Assembly (NCBI GenBank): GCA_014526335.1
Contig: JACTAT010000040.1
Location: 5,354,725 to 5,418,724 of the forward strand
Direction of reading: 5' to 3'
DNA: 64,000 bases
Source of the DNA: Chrysaora quinquecirrha
Lineage: Eukaryota; Cnidaria; Scyphozoa; Semaeostomeae; Pelagiidae
In this document: one piece after another, positions 1 to 12,467 of the stretch
Numbering within the stretch: position 1 is the stretch's first letter
Layout of the letters: every line of letters begins with the position of its first letter
Position numbers and translations under genes: made by a program
Notes under the pieces: generated by a model
Told to the model about the DNA's origin: nothing
Seen by the model: only the letters and a program-made list of their open reading frames with translations
Database searches by the model: none

Positions 1-2640
1 GGCTACCCAAACTGAGCCGATTAATTTACTTTTTGATCTTGTTGCTGCCGAGCGGCGGTCCAAATCCAACATAGTGGCAGGGCTTAGCAGATTAGGAATA
101 CCTCAACAGTTTCATTGGTGCCGCGTGGGACTCCAAAGCCAAGCAAGGTAAATGTCTTAGCAGATTTAAAAAATACAGTGATGGTTTCGTTGTTGCTGCA
201 CGGGACTCCAAAGCCAAGAAATGCAAATTGTCTCAGCAGATTTGGAATGCCACAATAGTTTTGTTGTTGCCGCACGGGACCGCTAAGCCTAATGTGGCCG
301 CAGGTCTAAGCGGATTTAAGCATACCTCAACAGTCTCATTTTTACTGTATGCAGCTTTTAGGCCAAGCATAACTGCAAGTCTGAGAAGATATAAGGATAC
401 CTCCACAGTCTCGTTGTTCCAGCACGGGAGCTCTAAGGCAAACATGGCTGCAAGTCTAAGCGAATGTAAGAATACCTCAACAGTCTCATTTGTACTGTAT
501 GCGACCTTTAAGCCAAGCACAACTGCAGGTCTTAGCAGATGTTAGGATACCCTAACAGTCTCGTTGTTACTATAGGCCATGCCTAGCTGCAAATCTACGC
601 AGATATAGGATACCTCAACTGTCTCATTGTCGCTGCACGGGACTGCTAAGCCAAGCGTGGCTGCAGGTCTAAGCAGATTTAAGGGTACCTTAATAGTTTC
701 GTTCTCGCTGCACGGCATAGCAGTAGGTCTAAGCATTCTCCCAAGCCAAGCATTGGCAGCAGTTCTTAGCAGATATACGAATACCTCAGTAGTCTCATGG
801 ACGCTGCATGATACTCCAAAACCAAGCATGGCAGCAGGTCTGAGCAGGTTTAAGAAGATCTCAATGGTCTCGTTGTTGCTGCACGGGACTTCTAAGCCAA
901 GTATTGGTAGCAGGCCTTAGCAGATATAAGAATACCTCAGTAGTCCAATTTTTGCTGGACCGAACTCCAAAGTCAATCATGGCAGCAGATCTGATCAGAT
1001 GTAAGACTACCTCAATAGTTACGCTCTCACTGCACGGCATAGCAGTAGGTCTAAGCATTCTCCAAAGCCAAGCATTAGCAGCAGGTCTTAGCAGATATAA
1101 GAATACCTCAAGAATCTCATTGACGCTGCACAATGCTCCAAAACAAGCGTAGCTGCAGGTCTGAGCAGATTTTAAAATGTCTCAATAGTCTCGTTGTGGC
1201 TGCACGGGACTGGTAAGCTAAGCATGGATGCTGGTCTGAGCAGATTTAATAATACCTTGATAGTCTTGTGTAAGCTTCTCGTGGCTGCAGGTCTAAGCAG
1301 ATTTAAGACTTTCTCAATAGCCTCATTGTCACAACAAGGCATAACAGCAGGTCGTAGCATTTCCTACAGCCAAGCATGCCAGCAGGTTTGAGCAGGTTTA
1401 TCAATACCTCATTAATCTCGTTAGCGCTACAGGGTACTCCGAAGCCAAGCATGGCAGCAGGTCTAAGCGGATTTAAGAGTACCTCAATAGTATTGTTGTT
1501 GCTGCACGGGACTTCAAAGCCAAGCATAGCGTCAGGGCTGTGCGCATTCACGAAGACCTCAATAGTCTTGTTGTTGCTGCACGGGACTTCTAAGCAAAGC
1601 GTGGTGACAGGTTGGAGCGCGTTCAAGTATTTCTCAATAGTCTTGTTGTGGCTGCACAGGACTTTAAAGCCAAGCAAGGCAAGTGTTTTAGCGGATTTTA
1701 AAGAATACCTAGATAGTTTGTCGTCGCTGCACGGTACTCCAGCGCCAAGTGTGGAAGCAGGTCTCTGCAGTTTTAAGAATCTCTCAATAGTTTTGTTATC
1801 GCTGCATGGTACTCCAGCACCAAGCGTGGCAGCAAGTCTTGATAATTTTAAGAATCCCTCAATAGTCTTGTTGTTACTGCGCCACATTCCAAAGCCTCGC
1901 ATGCTAGCAAGTCTGACCAGATTTAAGAACACCTTGAAGGTCTCATTGTTGCTCCATGGCACTCCTAAGCCTAGCATGGCTGCAGGTCTAAGCAGATTCA
2001 AGCATTTCTCAATAGCCTGGTTGTCACTGCAAGGCATAACGGCAGGAATAAGCATACGCCAAAGCCAAGAGTAGCAACAGGTCTGCACAGATCTAAGCCA
2101 CCTCAATAGGCTCGTTGTGGCTGCACGGGATTCCTAAGCCAAGCAGGGCATCCGGCCTTAGCAAATTTAGGAATACCTCAATAGTCTCATTGTCGCTGTA
2201 AGGTCCTTTAAAGCCAAGAAAGGTAACAGGTATCCACCGATCTAAGACATCTCAACAGTCTTGTTGTTGCTGCACAGGACTCCTAAGCCTAGCATGGCAT
2301 CAGGTTTTAACAAATTTAGGAATACCTCAGTAGTCTCATTGTCGCGGCAAGGTCCTTTAAAGCCATGAATAGCAACAGGTATGCACAGATTTAAGACGTC
2401 CTAATAGACTCGTGATTGCTGCGCGGTACTTCTAAGCCAAGCATGGCATCAGGCCTTATTAGATTGAAGAATACCTCCATTGTCTCTTTTCGCTGCACCG
2501 TACGCCGAAGCCAGTTGTAAGAGCACCTTAATCGCCTCGTTGTCGCTAAGGCATACTCCGAACCAACCACAGCAGCAGGTCGGAGAAGATCTGGGAACGC
2601 AAAGCGCACTTATACCTGCCCAGACCCAATTTGTTTTATT
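1..2640. repeat. 75-bp tandem repeat array (degenerate)
   Basis: About 35 diverged copies of a 75-bp unit. Anchor motifs such as AAGCCAAGCATGGC recur every 75 bp (for example 1442 and 1517), followed by GCAGGTCTAAGCAGATTTAA and a GTTGTTGCTGCACGGGAC core. Because 75 is a multiple of three, long frames appear on both strands, each a 25-residue repeat (minus strand 1303-2106, plus strand 1376-2074). These frames break at indels and neither strand looks selected. I read this as a minisatellite rather than a gene. The array starts before the window. Confidence 0.85.
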
Positions 2641-2644
2641 CTTC

Positions 2645-4318
2645 ACCGTGATTTCATCGCACATACCTAGGCTAAGCTAATTGCATGATTACAAAAGGCG
2701 TTAGTTCCAACAGGCTTGCAAGGAAAGGACACTCTCCCTTGCTTTGGATAGGAACGGCATGGCCAAGTGTGACTTCAAACCGCATGGCCGAGCATGGCAC
2801 AGGCACGCACCTGCTCAATCCCGTTCTTGCCGCTCGGGACTTCATGGCAAAACATGGTCGCTGGTACCCAAGCGTTCAGTCTCGCTGTCACTGCACGGGA
2901 CTGCATGGCCGAGCATCGCCGCTAGGACGCATTCACTCAATCCTGTGTTGATCGCTCAATCCTGTTGTTGCTGCACAGGATTGCATGGCCCAGCATGGCC
3001 GCTGCTACGCAATCGCTTAATCTTGGTTTCGCTTCATGGGACTGCATGACCAAGCCGGCTGCTGGTACGCAAGCATTCATTCCCTTGTCGCTGCGCGAGT
3101 GTTTCATGGCCAGGCATGGCCGCTAGCACGCAATCCTTCAATCCCGTTGTCACTGCACGGGACGTTATAGCCAGTCGTACTGGCACGCAATCGTTCAATC
3201 CCGTTGTCGCTGCACGGGACGTCATGGCCAGTCGTACTGGCACGCAATCGTTCAATCCCGTTGTCGCTGCACGGGACTTTGTGGCCAATCGCATATGTTC
3301 AACCCGTGGTTGCTGCACGGGGCTTCGTGGCTAATCGCATTTCGTACAATCCCGTTGTCGCTGCACGGGACTTTGTGGCCAATCGCATATGTTCAACCCG
3401 TGGTTGCTGCACGGGGCTTCGTGGCTAATCGCATTTCGTACAATCCCGTTGTCGCTGCACGGGACTTCGTGGCCAATCGCATTTCGTACACTCCCGTTGT
3501 CGCTGCACGGGGCTTCGTGGCTAATCGCATTTCGTACAATCACGTTGTCGCTGCACGGGACTTTGTGGCCAATCGCATATGTTCAACCCGTGGTTGCTGC
3601 ACGGGGCTTCGTGGCTAATCGCATTTCGTACAATCCCGTTGTCGCTGCACGGGACTTGGTGGCCAATCGCATATGTTCAACCCGTGGTTGCTGCATGGGG
3701 CTTCGTGGCTAATCGCATTTCGTACAATCCCGTTGTCGCTGCACGGGACTTGGTGGCCAATCGCATATGTTCAACCCGTGGTTGCTGCATGGGGCTTCGT
3801 GGCTAATCGCATTTCGCATAAATCCGTTGTCGCTGCACGGGACTTTGTGGCCAATCGCATATGTTCAACCCGTGGTTGCTGCACGGGCTTCGTGGCTAAT
3901 CGCATTTCGCATAATCCCGTTGTCGCTGCACGGGACTTGGTGGCCAATCGATATGTTCAACCCGTGGTTGCTGCATCGGGCTTCGTGGCTAATCGCATTT
4001 CGCATAATCCCGTTGTCGCTGCACGGGACTTGGTGGCCAATCGCATATGTTCAACCCGTGGTTGCTGCATCGGGCTTCGTGGCTAATCGCATTTCGCATA
4101 ATCCCGTTGTCGCTGCACGGGACTTTGTGGCCAATCGCATATGTTCAACCCGTGGTTGCTGCATCGGGCTTCGTGGCTAATCGCATTTCGCATAATCCCG
4201 TGTCGCTGCACGGGACTTGGTAATCGCATTTCGCATAAATCCCGTTGTCGCTGCACGGGACTTCGTGGGCCAATCGCATTTCGTACACTCCGTTGTCGCT
4301 GCATCGGACTTTGTGGCA
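2645..4318. repeat. 47/94-bp tandem array sharing its core with the 75-bp array
   Basis: The first part (2645-3290) holds irregular 63-70-bp units. From about 3297 the array becomes regular, with a 94-bp unit made of two 47-bp halves (GTTCAACCCGTGG recurs at 3297 and 3391). Every unit contains CCCGTTGTCGCTGCACGGGAC, whose CCCGT and ACGGG ends can pair as a small hairpin. The same core occurs in the array at 1-2640, so both probably derive from one ancestral sequence. Several overlapping short frames (VVAARDFVANRI type) are by-products of the repeat. Confidence 0.85.
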
Positions 4319-4525
4319 AGCGCCTTTGTCGTTTTCAGTGCGAACGTGATTGCACCTGCTTTGTTAAATCGCATTTTGAAATTCTATCTCCTGCTGTGGA
4401 GGGTTCTCTTCTTTTCTCCTTTCTCATTTCTTTCATCCTCTAAGGTTAGGGTCCCAGGCTGGTCCTTGGTCTAGTAGGATAGGTACAGAGTTAGTTGTGA
4501 TTGGCGGGAACGCTTTGCGTCCTGT

Positions 4526-5038
4526 GGCCGGAAACCGGGTTTTCCAATGGCCAATCACCTGGCAGTAAAAGGTTTATTCAGGCAGGCAAACAGGGCAATG
4601 CACAAAATGCCCAATTTTCCTGCCACCTCTCCCCGTGGGTCTAAGGAATTAAGTGGTGGTTAGACATTGTTTAACCAAAGTTAATTACTATGACAACACG
4701 GGTCCAACCGCGTGTTCTCGTGGGAGGCATTCGAGCGTTTCTTCCGCTGTCTTCCTTCCTCGTCGTAGCTGGTCGCAGCGAAGAGTTCAAGAATTCAAGA
4801 AAGCGTCCTAGATCCTTTCAAATCCCCACCCTCCCTGTCTCCCTTCTTCTGTTTTCTCGTCTATTTTCCTTCCGACAGAACTTTTCATTCTGTTGGACAA
4901 GGTGCATTGCCGGCCGGAAACCGGGTTTTCCAATGGCCAATCACCTGGCAGTAAAAGGTTTATTCAGGCAGGCAAACAGGGCAATGCACAAAATGCCCAA
5001 TTTTCCTGCCACCTCTCCCCGTGGGTCTAAGGAATTAA
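4526..5038 (+). repeat. 127-bp direct duplication flanking a unique spacer
   Basis: The segment 4526-4652 (starting GGCCGGAAACCGGGTTTTCC, ending CTAAGGAATTAA) recurs essentially unchanged at 4912-5038, in the same orientation and 386 bp away. The spacer 4653-4911 contains a pyrimidine-rich stretch but no gene I recognise. The copies could be solo terminal repeats of a small element or a simple segmental duplication. Confidence 0.8.
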
Positions 5039-5702
5039 CGATCAAAAGTTCTTTTTAATTCAAAATTCCACGACTCCTGCAACCCATGGAGATACAGTGC
5101 TAAAAGCTTCTTTGAAATATTCCTTAGAAAATTTGATTATCCAAATAAGGCAGGTAGATAGCATTCTGATTGGTCACTCTAACATGTGACCTTTTGTCAC
5201 TTTAATCATTACCCTTTGATTTGACCCTCCCTCGCTCTTCTGTTTCTCTGCCTCTTTCGATTTCCAACGTGAAGGTTGTTGAAGGCAAACAGAGTGAGGT
5301 TAGTAGTAAAAATTTATATTATTTCTCTCTCAATATTCAGAAACAATTTTCTATTATTATCAAAGCTGTTCAAAACGAACATAAAATCTATCTCTTTTTC
5401 CGTGTTTCGCCTAACTGTTGAAACAACTCTTCTAATCTAGATTTAGGCCAACTGGGACTTGAGAGTTGCTTTTTAATGCAACGTCTTCCCAGAAACGGAA
5501 ATTTCGTTTCGAAACATACCAAGTAGGTATTCGTCACTTTAAGCATAATTAGTATAGTCAGAATTTCTTACAGAGGGGAGAGTTTGTTAACTTCCACAGG
5601 TAAAACCTTGGTAAAATATAACGTAGTATTACATAGTGAAATCCCTTTCGAAATTTTTACACTTCTCGTCACCATATTTACAATGTACTGTACCGATTGC
5701 TA
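5039..5702. other. No recognised gene
   Basis: AT-rich sequence without a convincing coding frame. The block 5160-5212 (GATTGGTCACTC to TTGTCACTTTAATC) resembles 9790-9822, suggesting a dispersed repeat. The short frame that starts at 5636 runs into the MITE at 5703 and is not supported. Confidence 0.5.
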
Positions 5703-6757
5703 CACTCTTTTTTTATAAGAATAAAGTTTATAAGAATATTGAGGCTCAGAATCTGTTAAAAATTAGGCGCTCAAATGTAGACTCAGAAGCAATAAACTCT
5801 TTTTTAGACTCTAGGCTCAATCTCACTCAATTACAAAAATACTATATACACTATTTACAAGAAGACTGTATTTATTTAACTCCAGATTCGATTCGTAGAT
5901 ATATATTTCGATAAGAATAACTTCGTGTGTAATACTCACCACAGGCTCTAGGTTCAACTGAGGTTCAAATTCAATCAAAAAAACAGAACAGTCTATTTAC
6001 GTAGTCTAAAAGCAAGGACGGGGGTAATATTTTACAGAATCATCCAATTTTTAAGAATATTGTAAGAATATGCTCAGCCTCAGCTCGCATATTTGTGCCT
6101 CATTTTTCAGCAGTTGCCTGTTTTGCGAAATGTTAAAACGAAACTTCATGATTGTTTAACAACATTCTTATTGTTATAATACACACTTTTTTTATAAGAA
6201 TACAGTCTATAAGAATATTCAGGCTCAAAATTGCTGAAATTTAAGAATTATTTAAGAATAATCTGAGGCTCAAGCTTGACAAGGATCATTTTTATTTCTC
6301 AGCGTTTTTTACACTGCACAATAAGTGTGATTGTCAGGCAACTGTATTTGTTTTGAAATGCATACATCCTGTCGGACTCTTTGATACAGTAACTCTTTTT
6401 ATTAACAAAATAACAAATGACAAAGATTTGACTTATTTCTCTTGATCTTCAGGCCAATTTACATCATTGATGATTAAGAATAATTTAAGAATATTTTCAG
6501 GCTCAAAATCGAATAAGCTTAAGAATAATCGAGGCTCGCAAAAATAAGGTATTCTTATAAAAAAAAAGTGTGTAGTTAAATTTTTCTTTCGCTCCGCCAT
6601 TTACTCGTAATTTTTCTTTTAACTATGTTCCCCTGAAACCATATCATGTTTGAAAAAATAAGAATACTTTAAGAATATTTTCAGGCTCAAAACGAAAATT
6701 TCTTAAGAACATTGAGGCTGGGCAAAATTTATAGTATTCTTATAAAAAAAAAGAGTG
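5703..6757. mobile_element. Outer TA-flanked MITE, interrupted by a second copy
   Basis: Terminal inverted repeats: CACTCTTTTTTTATAAGAAT at 5703 and its reverse complement ending at 6757, each flanked by TA (5701-5702 and 6758-6759). Internal copies of TTAAGAATA and GAGGCTCA follow each end. There is no coding capacity, so it is non-autonomous. Removing the inner element and one TA leaves about 660 bp. The superfamily is not determined; a TA duplication is compatible with Tc1/mariner-type and several other groups. Confidence 0.75.
6182..6572. mobile_element. Inner TA-flanked MITE (391 bp) nested in 5703-6757
   Basis: Ends CACACTTTTTTTATAAGAAT (6182) and the inverted partner closing at 6572, with TA at 6180-6181 and 6573-6574. 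It contains several TTAAGAATA/TTAAGAATT motifs next to GAGGCTCAA motifs, the same architecture as the copies at 12646, 29628 and 53830. Because it lies between the arms of the outer copy, it inserted later. Confidence 0.8.
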
Positions 6758-6759
6758 TA

Positions 6760-7410
6760 TGTTTAACATAAACTCCACATGACTTCCAGTAGTCGCTTCT
6801 GTATTCTTTAATTCGCTTGTTGTATAAGCCAATATCAAGGGTCGCTCGTCGCTTAGGGGTTACATGTTTCCTGTTCCTTGACCAAATCCCTTAATCTCTG
6901 GAGTTTTGTAGATTATTTTTCAGATTGGCAGTCAAGCGGGTTGATAAGGAGGATTTTACTTTACTCGATGCCTGTTTCCTGATGCTCCCTTTTTCCCTTA
7001 CAATTTTTACCAAGTTCCGCTGTTCCTGGATACATTTTGCATGTTCCAATGTTGCCGGAAGCCCTAAACGACCCTCGTATTTCAAGCGAAAAATACATGA
7101 TTGATTCTGGAACTTGACTGTCCAGGAACAGGAGAACGTGGCCAAAATTAAAAGCGAACATCGAGAAACAGGGATCAGGTAGAATCCTCCTATCAATCCG
7201 CGCTTGACTATCAATCTGAAAAGTCATCCTACAAAAACTTCCGTGAACAAGGGATTTTCTGAAGGAAAGTATGAACGTATGACCCCTTAAACAACCCCTG
7301 TCAGGCAATGTTTTTTTGTTTCCCGTACCATACCATTTCAAATAATTTTCTATTTGGGCAGTTTCAAGGAAAGTTAAAAAAACCATATGCATCCCTTCAT
7401 GCAGAAGTAG
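6760..7410. other. No recognised gene
   Basis: Non-coding by eye. Overlapping minus-strand frames of 107 and 143 codons (6891-7392) show no recognisable motif or conserved repeat, and I do not call them genes. Confidence 0.4.
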
Positions 7411-7419
7411 GGTTGTGTC

Positions 7420-9600
7420 TAGCCTGCGTGCAGCCTCAAACTCTTCTCCGAGAAAGAGTAGAGTCTGCGCAACAATGAACGAAAGCTTGTACTGGCCTCT
7501 TTTTCAAATAAAGTGTGGCGGTAAATCTTTTGTTTGCCTATTGTTTAACAACCAATCAACGCTCTCTGGCAGAAAACTGCCAGAGAAACATTATTGGTCG
7601 ATTGCATATTTCATTGTTTTAATATAGTCGCGCCGCGTGGACACGGCTGGTTTGCGTCGCGCGATCACTTTCTTTGCCAAAACAAAATGGCGAATGTGTG
7701 CTTGGTTGCTGCACGAAAATATTTGTTGGAGTAAAGGATGGTTTATCGGTGATCTACCTTACGAAAAGCACTATTTTGATGAATTGAAGCCATGCCAAGA
7801 ATAGAAACAAGCACGACATGGATTTTCCAAAGCGAGTTGTTTATTTCTGGGCATCTAGACTAGATAGTAGCCTACTTAGGTTTATCTGAAGAGGGTGCAC
7901 CCAGTGTGCCTGTGCACAACAAAGAACAAAAAAATACAGATAGTAAGATTCAACTTGACTTGTCTTGTCTGGTAGATTACATGCATTTAACTGAATCAGT
8001 ACAAATAATAATACCTCCTGGAGTAAATTTTCAGTGTTATAAAGTAACAGCTGTGATGTTTGAAGGATTTTCTAGGCACAAATTTGTGAAAGTTTACCTA
8101 TGGTGTTTTTATTTTCTTTCAATTTAAGTCTTTCTTCAGAAACTAGAATCATTTGCTCAACCATTTAAACGCTTTTGAAATCATTTTAGGGCAGCAAATG
8201 CCCAAATATTTTTGCCATCCTTCCCCAAAGCTGTCTTTTGGTCAATGTTTACAACCTGAAAACATGACTTAACCTTTAAAGGTTTGGTGGACATTTTGCA
8301 AGCTATCCTTAGCTTTGCACCTTCTTTATCTGTGCCTTGGTTTAGTTTCATGGTTCAATTAAATGTACATTCAGTATTTAGTCATTAAAATTAAAACTGA
8401 AACTGGTGGCAAATGTAACAGCTTGCTGGTCGATTAAGATGGACACAGTGCTGGTATAAACTAAAAAGCAGAAAAATGTCTGTCATACCAAATCTATGAG
8501 AAGACCCATAGCCTACAATATTGCCTACAATACCCATAGCCCACAATATTGACAAATTGTTTTCAAGTTTGATCAATTATCAGAAGTTAGTAACTACCAA
8601 AACACCAAAAGAAATCATTATAATACACTGCCAAAATTCATGGCAATTTTACCAAAAAAACTATAAACCAAGGATAAAAATCACACAGTTAATTGAAGAA
8701 TAACTGTGACTGAGATGGATGCATATTTTGAAACTTATGAATACTGTAAGTCCAGTAGGTACCAAAAAAAGTTCAAACTCTACATTTCAAGCCTTTCCTT
8801 GATCAAGCAAGAATTCTTACTGAGGGTAATTTGAGAGTTATGCAAAAGAAAAGCTATTTATAAACAACAAACTTATAAATAAAAACAGTACAGTAAAAAG
8901 CTTTGCATCTGTCTATGCATCTAGGATATATCAATCAACCTATTTGTCTGTAGCACTTTAACAAAATATAAATATATAAAGATACTCCTCCAAGTCAAGT
9001 GATAAAAAAGTTATAAACACCAAATACCAGAAGATGCTGTCCAGATGATATTTTGTCAGCCTGTGTTTAAAGTATCCTCAAGAAAAAAGTTCAACTAATT
9101 TAATTGCTCTTTAGTTTAGATTGAAAGTTTTTGTTGAAGAATTGACAGTAGAAGCAGCACTGTTCACAGAAGCAGTCACATTTATATGAATGGTCAGCAT
9201 CTACGAGTTATCGGGCCTACGCAAAAGTTTAGGCCCCAGCAACAGACGGGAAAGAACTTTTCACTTTCTGCTTTTCAGAAAGACTTTCTTGGTCAGACGT
9301 CTTATAAATGTCCAATACAGCAAAGTGTAAATACAAAACATCATTTTGTTTTGAAATTCATCGCAAAGAACTTCTTCGCAAAGTTACGGAATTACACAAA
9401 ACAGCTTCAAAGTTCAAACGAACTTGCTCAAAGCCCGAAAGTGCTAGTAGGCGGTGATTAAAAACGCTTCGCGTAGGCTCCAACGGTTGTTTTCATCAGA
9501 AAGAGGCTGCATTTTGCTGACTCAGCGGTACAAGCTTTCTTTCATTGTTGCGCAGACTCTACTCTTTCTCGGAGAAGAGTTTGAGGCTGCACGCAGGCTA
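7420..9600. mobile_element. 2.18-kb TIR element with 9-bp target duplication (Mutator-like?)
   Basis: Inverted repeats of about 78 bp with one mismatch begin TAGCCTGCGTGCAGCCTCAA at 7420 and close as the reverse complement at 9600. They are flanked by a 9-bp direct duplication GGTTGTGTC (7411-7419 and 9601-9609). A 9-bp duplication suggests a Mutator-like (MULE) or similar element; that assignment is inference. No transposase frame is visible, so it is probably non-autonomous. A perfect 10-bp hairpin (TCTCTGGCAG) lies at 7563-7586. Confidence 0.85.
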
Positions 9601-10497
9601 GGTTGTGTCACAATTCATTATTCGCCAAGAATTTAGCTGAACCAAAAACAAGGGCCTGCGAAGTGCAGAAGGGTTTTTAATCTTCAGTAAATTCAACCTA
9701 CAATTGAAATCACCTCAGCTGTCTGGAATGCAATCTCTTTCATATTGAAATGAGACAAACTGAACATGAATTGTTTTGCTTGCAATTTGATTGGTCAAGT
9801 GACGCATGACCTTTGTCACTCTTGTTTTGCCAACAGACTGTCTGAAAGTACTTCCCGTTTCACTTTTGAATGTCTTTGCTGCACTGGTTGCAGACGAAGT
9901 GGAAAGCCTGATGTAAAGTTGGTCTGAATATCTAGAAGTAGAGAATTCGCTTGTTGTTAACTAAAAAGGTATGCCTTTTAAATGTTTATCTATGTTTTGC
10001 TATGTTTGCTCTTTTTTCAAACATTTTCTGATTGAACGAAAGGAAAGCTCTACTAGGCCACATTTGTGGAAAGGGAACAGCAAACATTGTTGTGTGGGTG
10101 GTTTTCGTTTGATTGTGGAATTTCCAATGAAAACTTGAGCTCGTATATCTTCACTGTGTTTTAAAGTCTGGTTACCAGGGCTTCTTTTAACTAGTGGGAG
10201 CGGGCAACAAAATGACTTACGAGTGACCTTGCTCTGCATTGCCATGGCTATCTGTAAAAAGAAGAATGGGGAATCGGGGATTCCCCCTTTTTATGTCCGG
10301 AGGACATATTAAGAGGGTGTTCCTTGTAATAGACATATAGATATATAGGCATATAGACGCTTTTTCGTGCCAAAACGTAACAAAAGATAAACCACAAATG
10401 ATAGGAATTAAACTTCAAATCGCCGTTATGTGTTGTCGTTAGTGGGCATAATTAACAAAATGCATTTGCTTGCCAAAAAAATTAATTAGTATCAACT

Positions 10498-10650
10498 GTT
10501 AGTGTAGCGCAGTGGAATAATGCGCTTGTTTCTCGCGTTAATGGTTGTAGCTCGATCCACGATGCAGGAAACTAAAATTTGACACCAAGATTTTCTCGCA
10601 AAAAGCCGGCTCGGTCTGGCTTATAAAAAAGGTTTGACTACAATATTGCA
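10498..10650 (+). repeat. tRNA-derived SINE-like segment
   Basis: A polymerase III A-box-like TAGCGCAGTGG at 10505 is followed about 45 bp later by a B-box-like GCTCGATCC. Downstream are sequences unrelated to a tRNA acceptor stem. This fits a degenerate SINE head rather than a working tRNA gene. It lies inside the TIR element 10246-12532. Confidence 0.45.
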
Positions 10651-11087
10651 AAATGCTGCTCAAATCTAATTTGATTTTATTTTTATTTTGAAATATTTTC
10701 ATAAAATTTTGATTGGGTTGTTATTTTCAGAGGTTTCTAGAAGTCCTCTTACATGTAACAGAAGAAATTTTTCAAAACAGTTTATGCTTCGAGAATCATC
10801 TGAAAATAAATGGTTCAAAGTTGGCGATCAATTCTTCAAAGTGCTACTAATTATCGAATATAGTCATCTGAATAGTATGCGAATTCTTATGATAGCTTTT
10901 GGAGATTCTAGAATTAAATTCATCATTTGAAGCGAAGATTACAGGTTTCGGTGCACTGAAGGGAGTTATTTGTTACACAGTTTAACCTATGAGTTCAAAT
11001 TTATTAGTACATATACGTTACTAGAGGTTTTCTATTTTCGATTCAAAGTTTTGGGATTCTTCCAGGAAAGATTCATCTGATCACATT

Positions 11088-11355
11088 GTCAACAATCATC
11101 ATCATCATCATCACCATCATCATCATCATTATGTTCATCATTATTATCATCATCACAATCACCAATCATTGTCGTCAACATGATCATCATTGTTGAAGAT
11201 GATGATCATGTTGAAGACGATGATGATCATTTTCGTCTTCAACTTGATCATCATCATCGTTGTCGTCGTCGTCGAGTATCATAATCATCATCATGATCGT
11301 CTTTAGCATGATCATTATGGTCATTATCATCCTCTTCGAAGTCATCATCATCTTC

Positions 11356-11393
<38 letters not shown>

Positions 11394-11520
11394 CATCATC
11401 ATCATCATCATCATCATCACCAACATAATCATCATTCTCATCATCGTTGTCTTCTTCTTCGTCATCTTCATCATTATTAACATCATCTTCATCATTATTA
11501 TTATCATCATCAGCGTCATT
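11088..11520. repeat. CAT/ATC trinucleotide microsatellite
   Basis: Long imperfect runs of ATC/CAT with GTC and TTC interruptions. Poly-Ile (plus) and poly-Met (minus) frames are artefacts of the repeat. A similar tract lies at 14062-14325. Confidence 0.95.
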
Positions 11521-11543
11521 CGGACATTGCTACAGCGTTGCTA

Positions 11544-12467
11544 TTTTCTCAATCTGTAAAAGTGGAATGACAACTAATTGTGTTTGCATTCCCTGATTCC
11601 CGGGAACCTGTAATAGGGGGAATCTGTAATAGGGGGAATGTTAGAAATTGTGACATTACTAATTTAATTTTAAGGTGGGAAATACCATTGATGATAACAT
11701 GTTAAGGTGCCACACCTTGTAAAAAATCCAGAAAGCACTGGTTGTTTTATAATTCATTTGATGTTAAGGTGGTGCCGCATTAAAGAATTTTACAAAGCTC
11801 TTGTTTTATTCTTCGATTTGATGTTAAGGTGGTACACCATGTGAGAAATCCAGAAACTGCTGGATGTTTTATAATTCAATTTAATGTTAAGGTGGAGCAG
11901 CATCTAAGAAATTCAGATAGATCCTGTTGTTTTATTCTTCAATTTGATGTTAAGGTGGCACACCATTATAATAGATGCTAAAGATATTTAGAGATAGATT
12001 CATCTTGAGACAGACATTTTGTCATGATCTAAATTCTGAGTACCATCTAAGAGTCTAAGTCTACCATTATGAATACATAGAAGTGAGGCTAAGATGGAAG
12101 TGAGGCTATAACAAAAGAAGAAGGTTAGGAAGGAAATACAGGAACAGAACTTAAGAACAAAACATAAGAAGATTGTAAATAGAATGTTTATTAAAGGATA
12201 CTGTAAGTCCAGTTAATCACACAACAACCATTTGAGAAATCCAGAAACTGCTGGATGTTTTATAATTCAATTTAATGTTAAGGTGGAGCAGCATCTAAGA
12301 AATTCAGATAGCTCCTGTTGTTTTATTCTTCAATTTGATGGTATTTTCCACCTTAAAATCGAATCAAAAATGTCACAATCTCAAGGATTTCCCCTTTTAC
12401 AGATTTTTCGGGGAATAGGGGAATGCAAAGACAATTTGTTGTCATTCCCTTTTACAGATTGAGAAAA
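11544..12467. mobile_element. Inner TIR structure nested in the 10246-12532 element
   Basis: TTTTCTCAATCTGTAAAAG at 11544 pairs with CTTTTACAGATTGAGAAAA ending at 12467. Inside both arms are GGGAATGACAAC and GCATTCCC motifs in inverted order. It shares the TCTGTAAAA plus GGGAA signature of the outer element, so it is either a nested relative or a second tier of inverted repeats of the same element. No target duplication was identified. Confidence 0.6.
11675..12350 (+). repeat. About 60-bp repeats alternating as a 121-bp dimer
   Basis: ATGTTAAGGTGG recurs about every 60 bp (11699, 11760, 11820, 11884, 11945). Two unit types alternate: one with ATCCAGAAA..TGTTTTATAATTC and one with TTGTTTTATTCTTC. 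A further pair lies at 12235-12350. Confidence 0.75.

Noticed and set aside
1303..2106. 267-codon minus-strand frame made of 25-residue repeats
   Set aside because: The 75-bp unit keeps any frame by length, the plus strand is also open, and frames break at indels in the same array.
4690..5058. 122-codon frame with a pyrimidine-rich stretch
   Set aside because: Its second half is the 127-bp duplicated segment, and no motif or splice context supports a gene.
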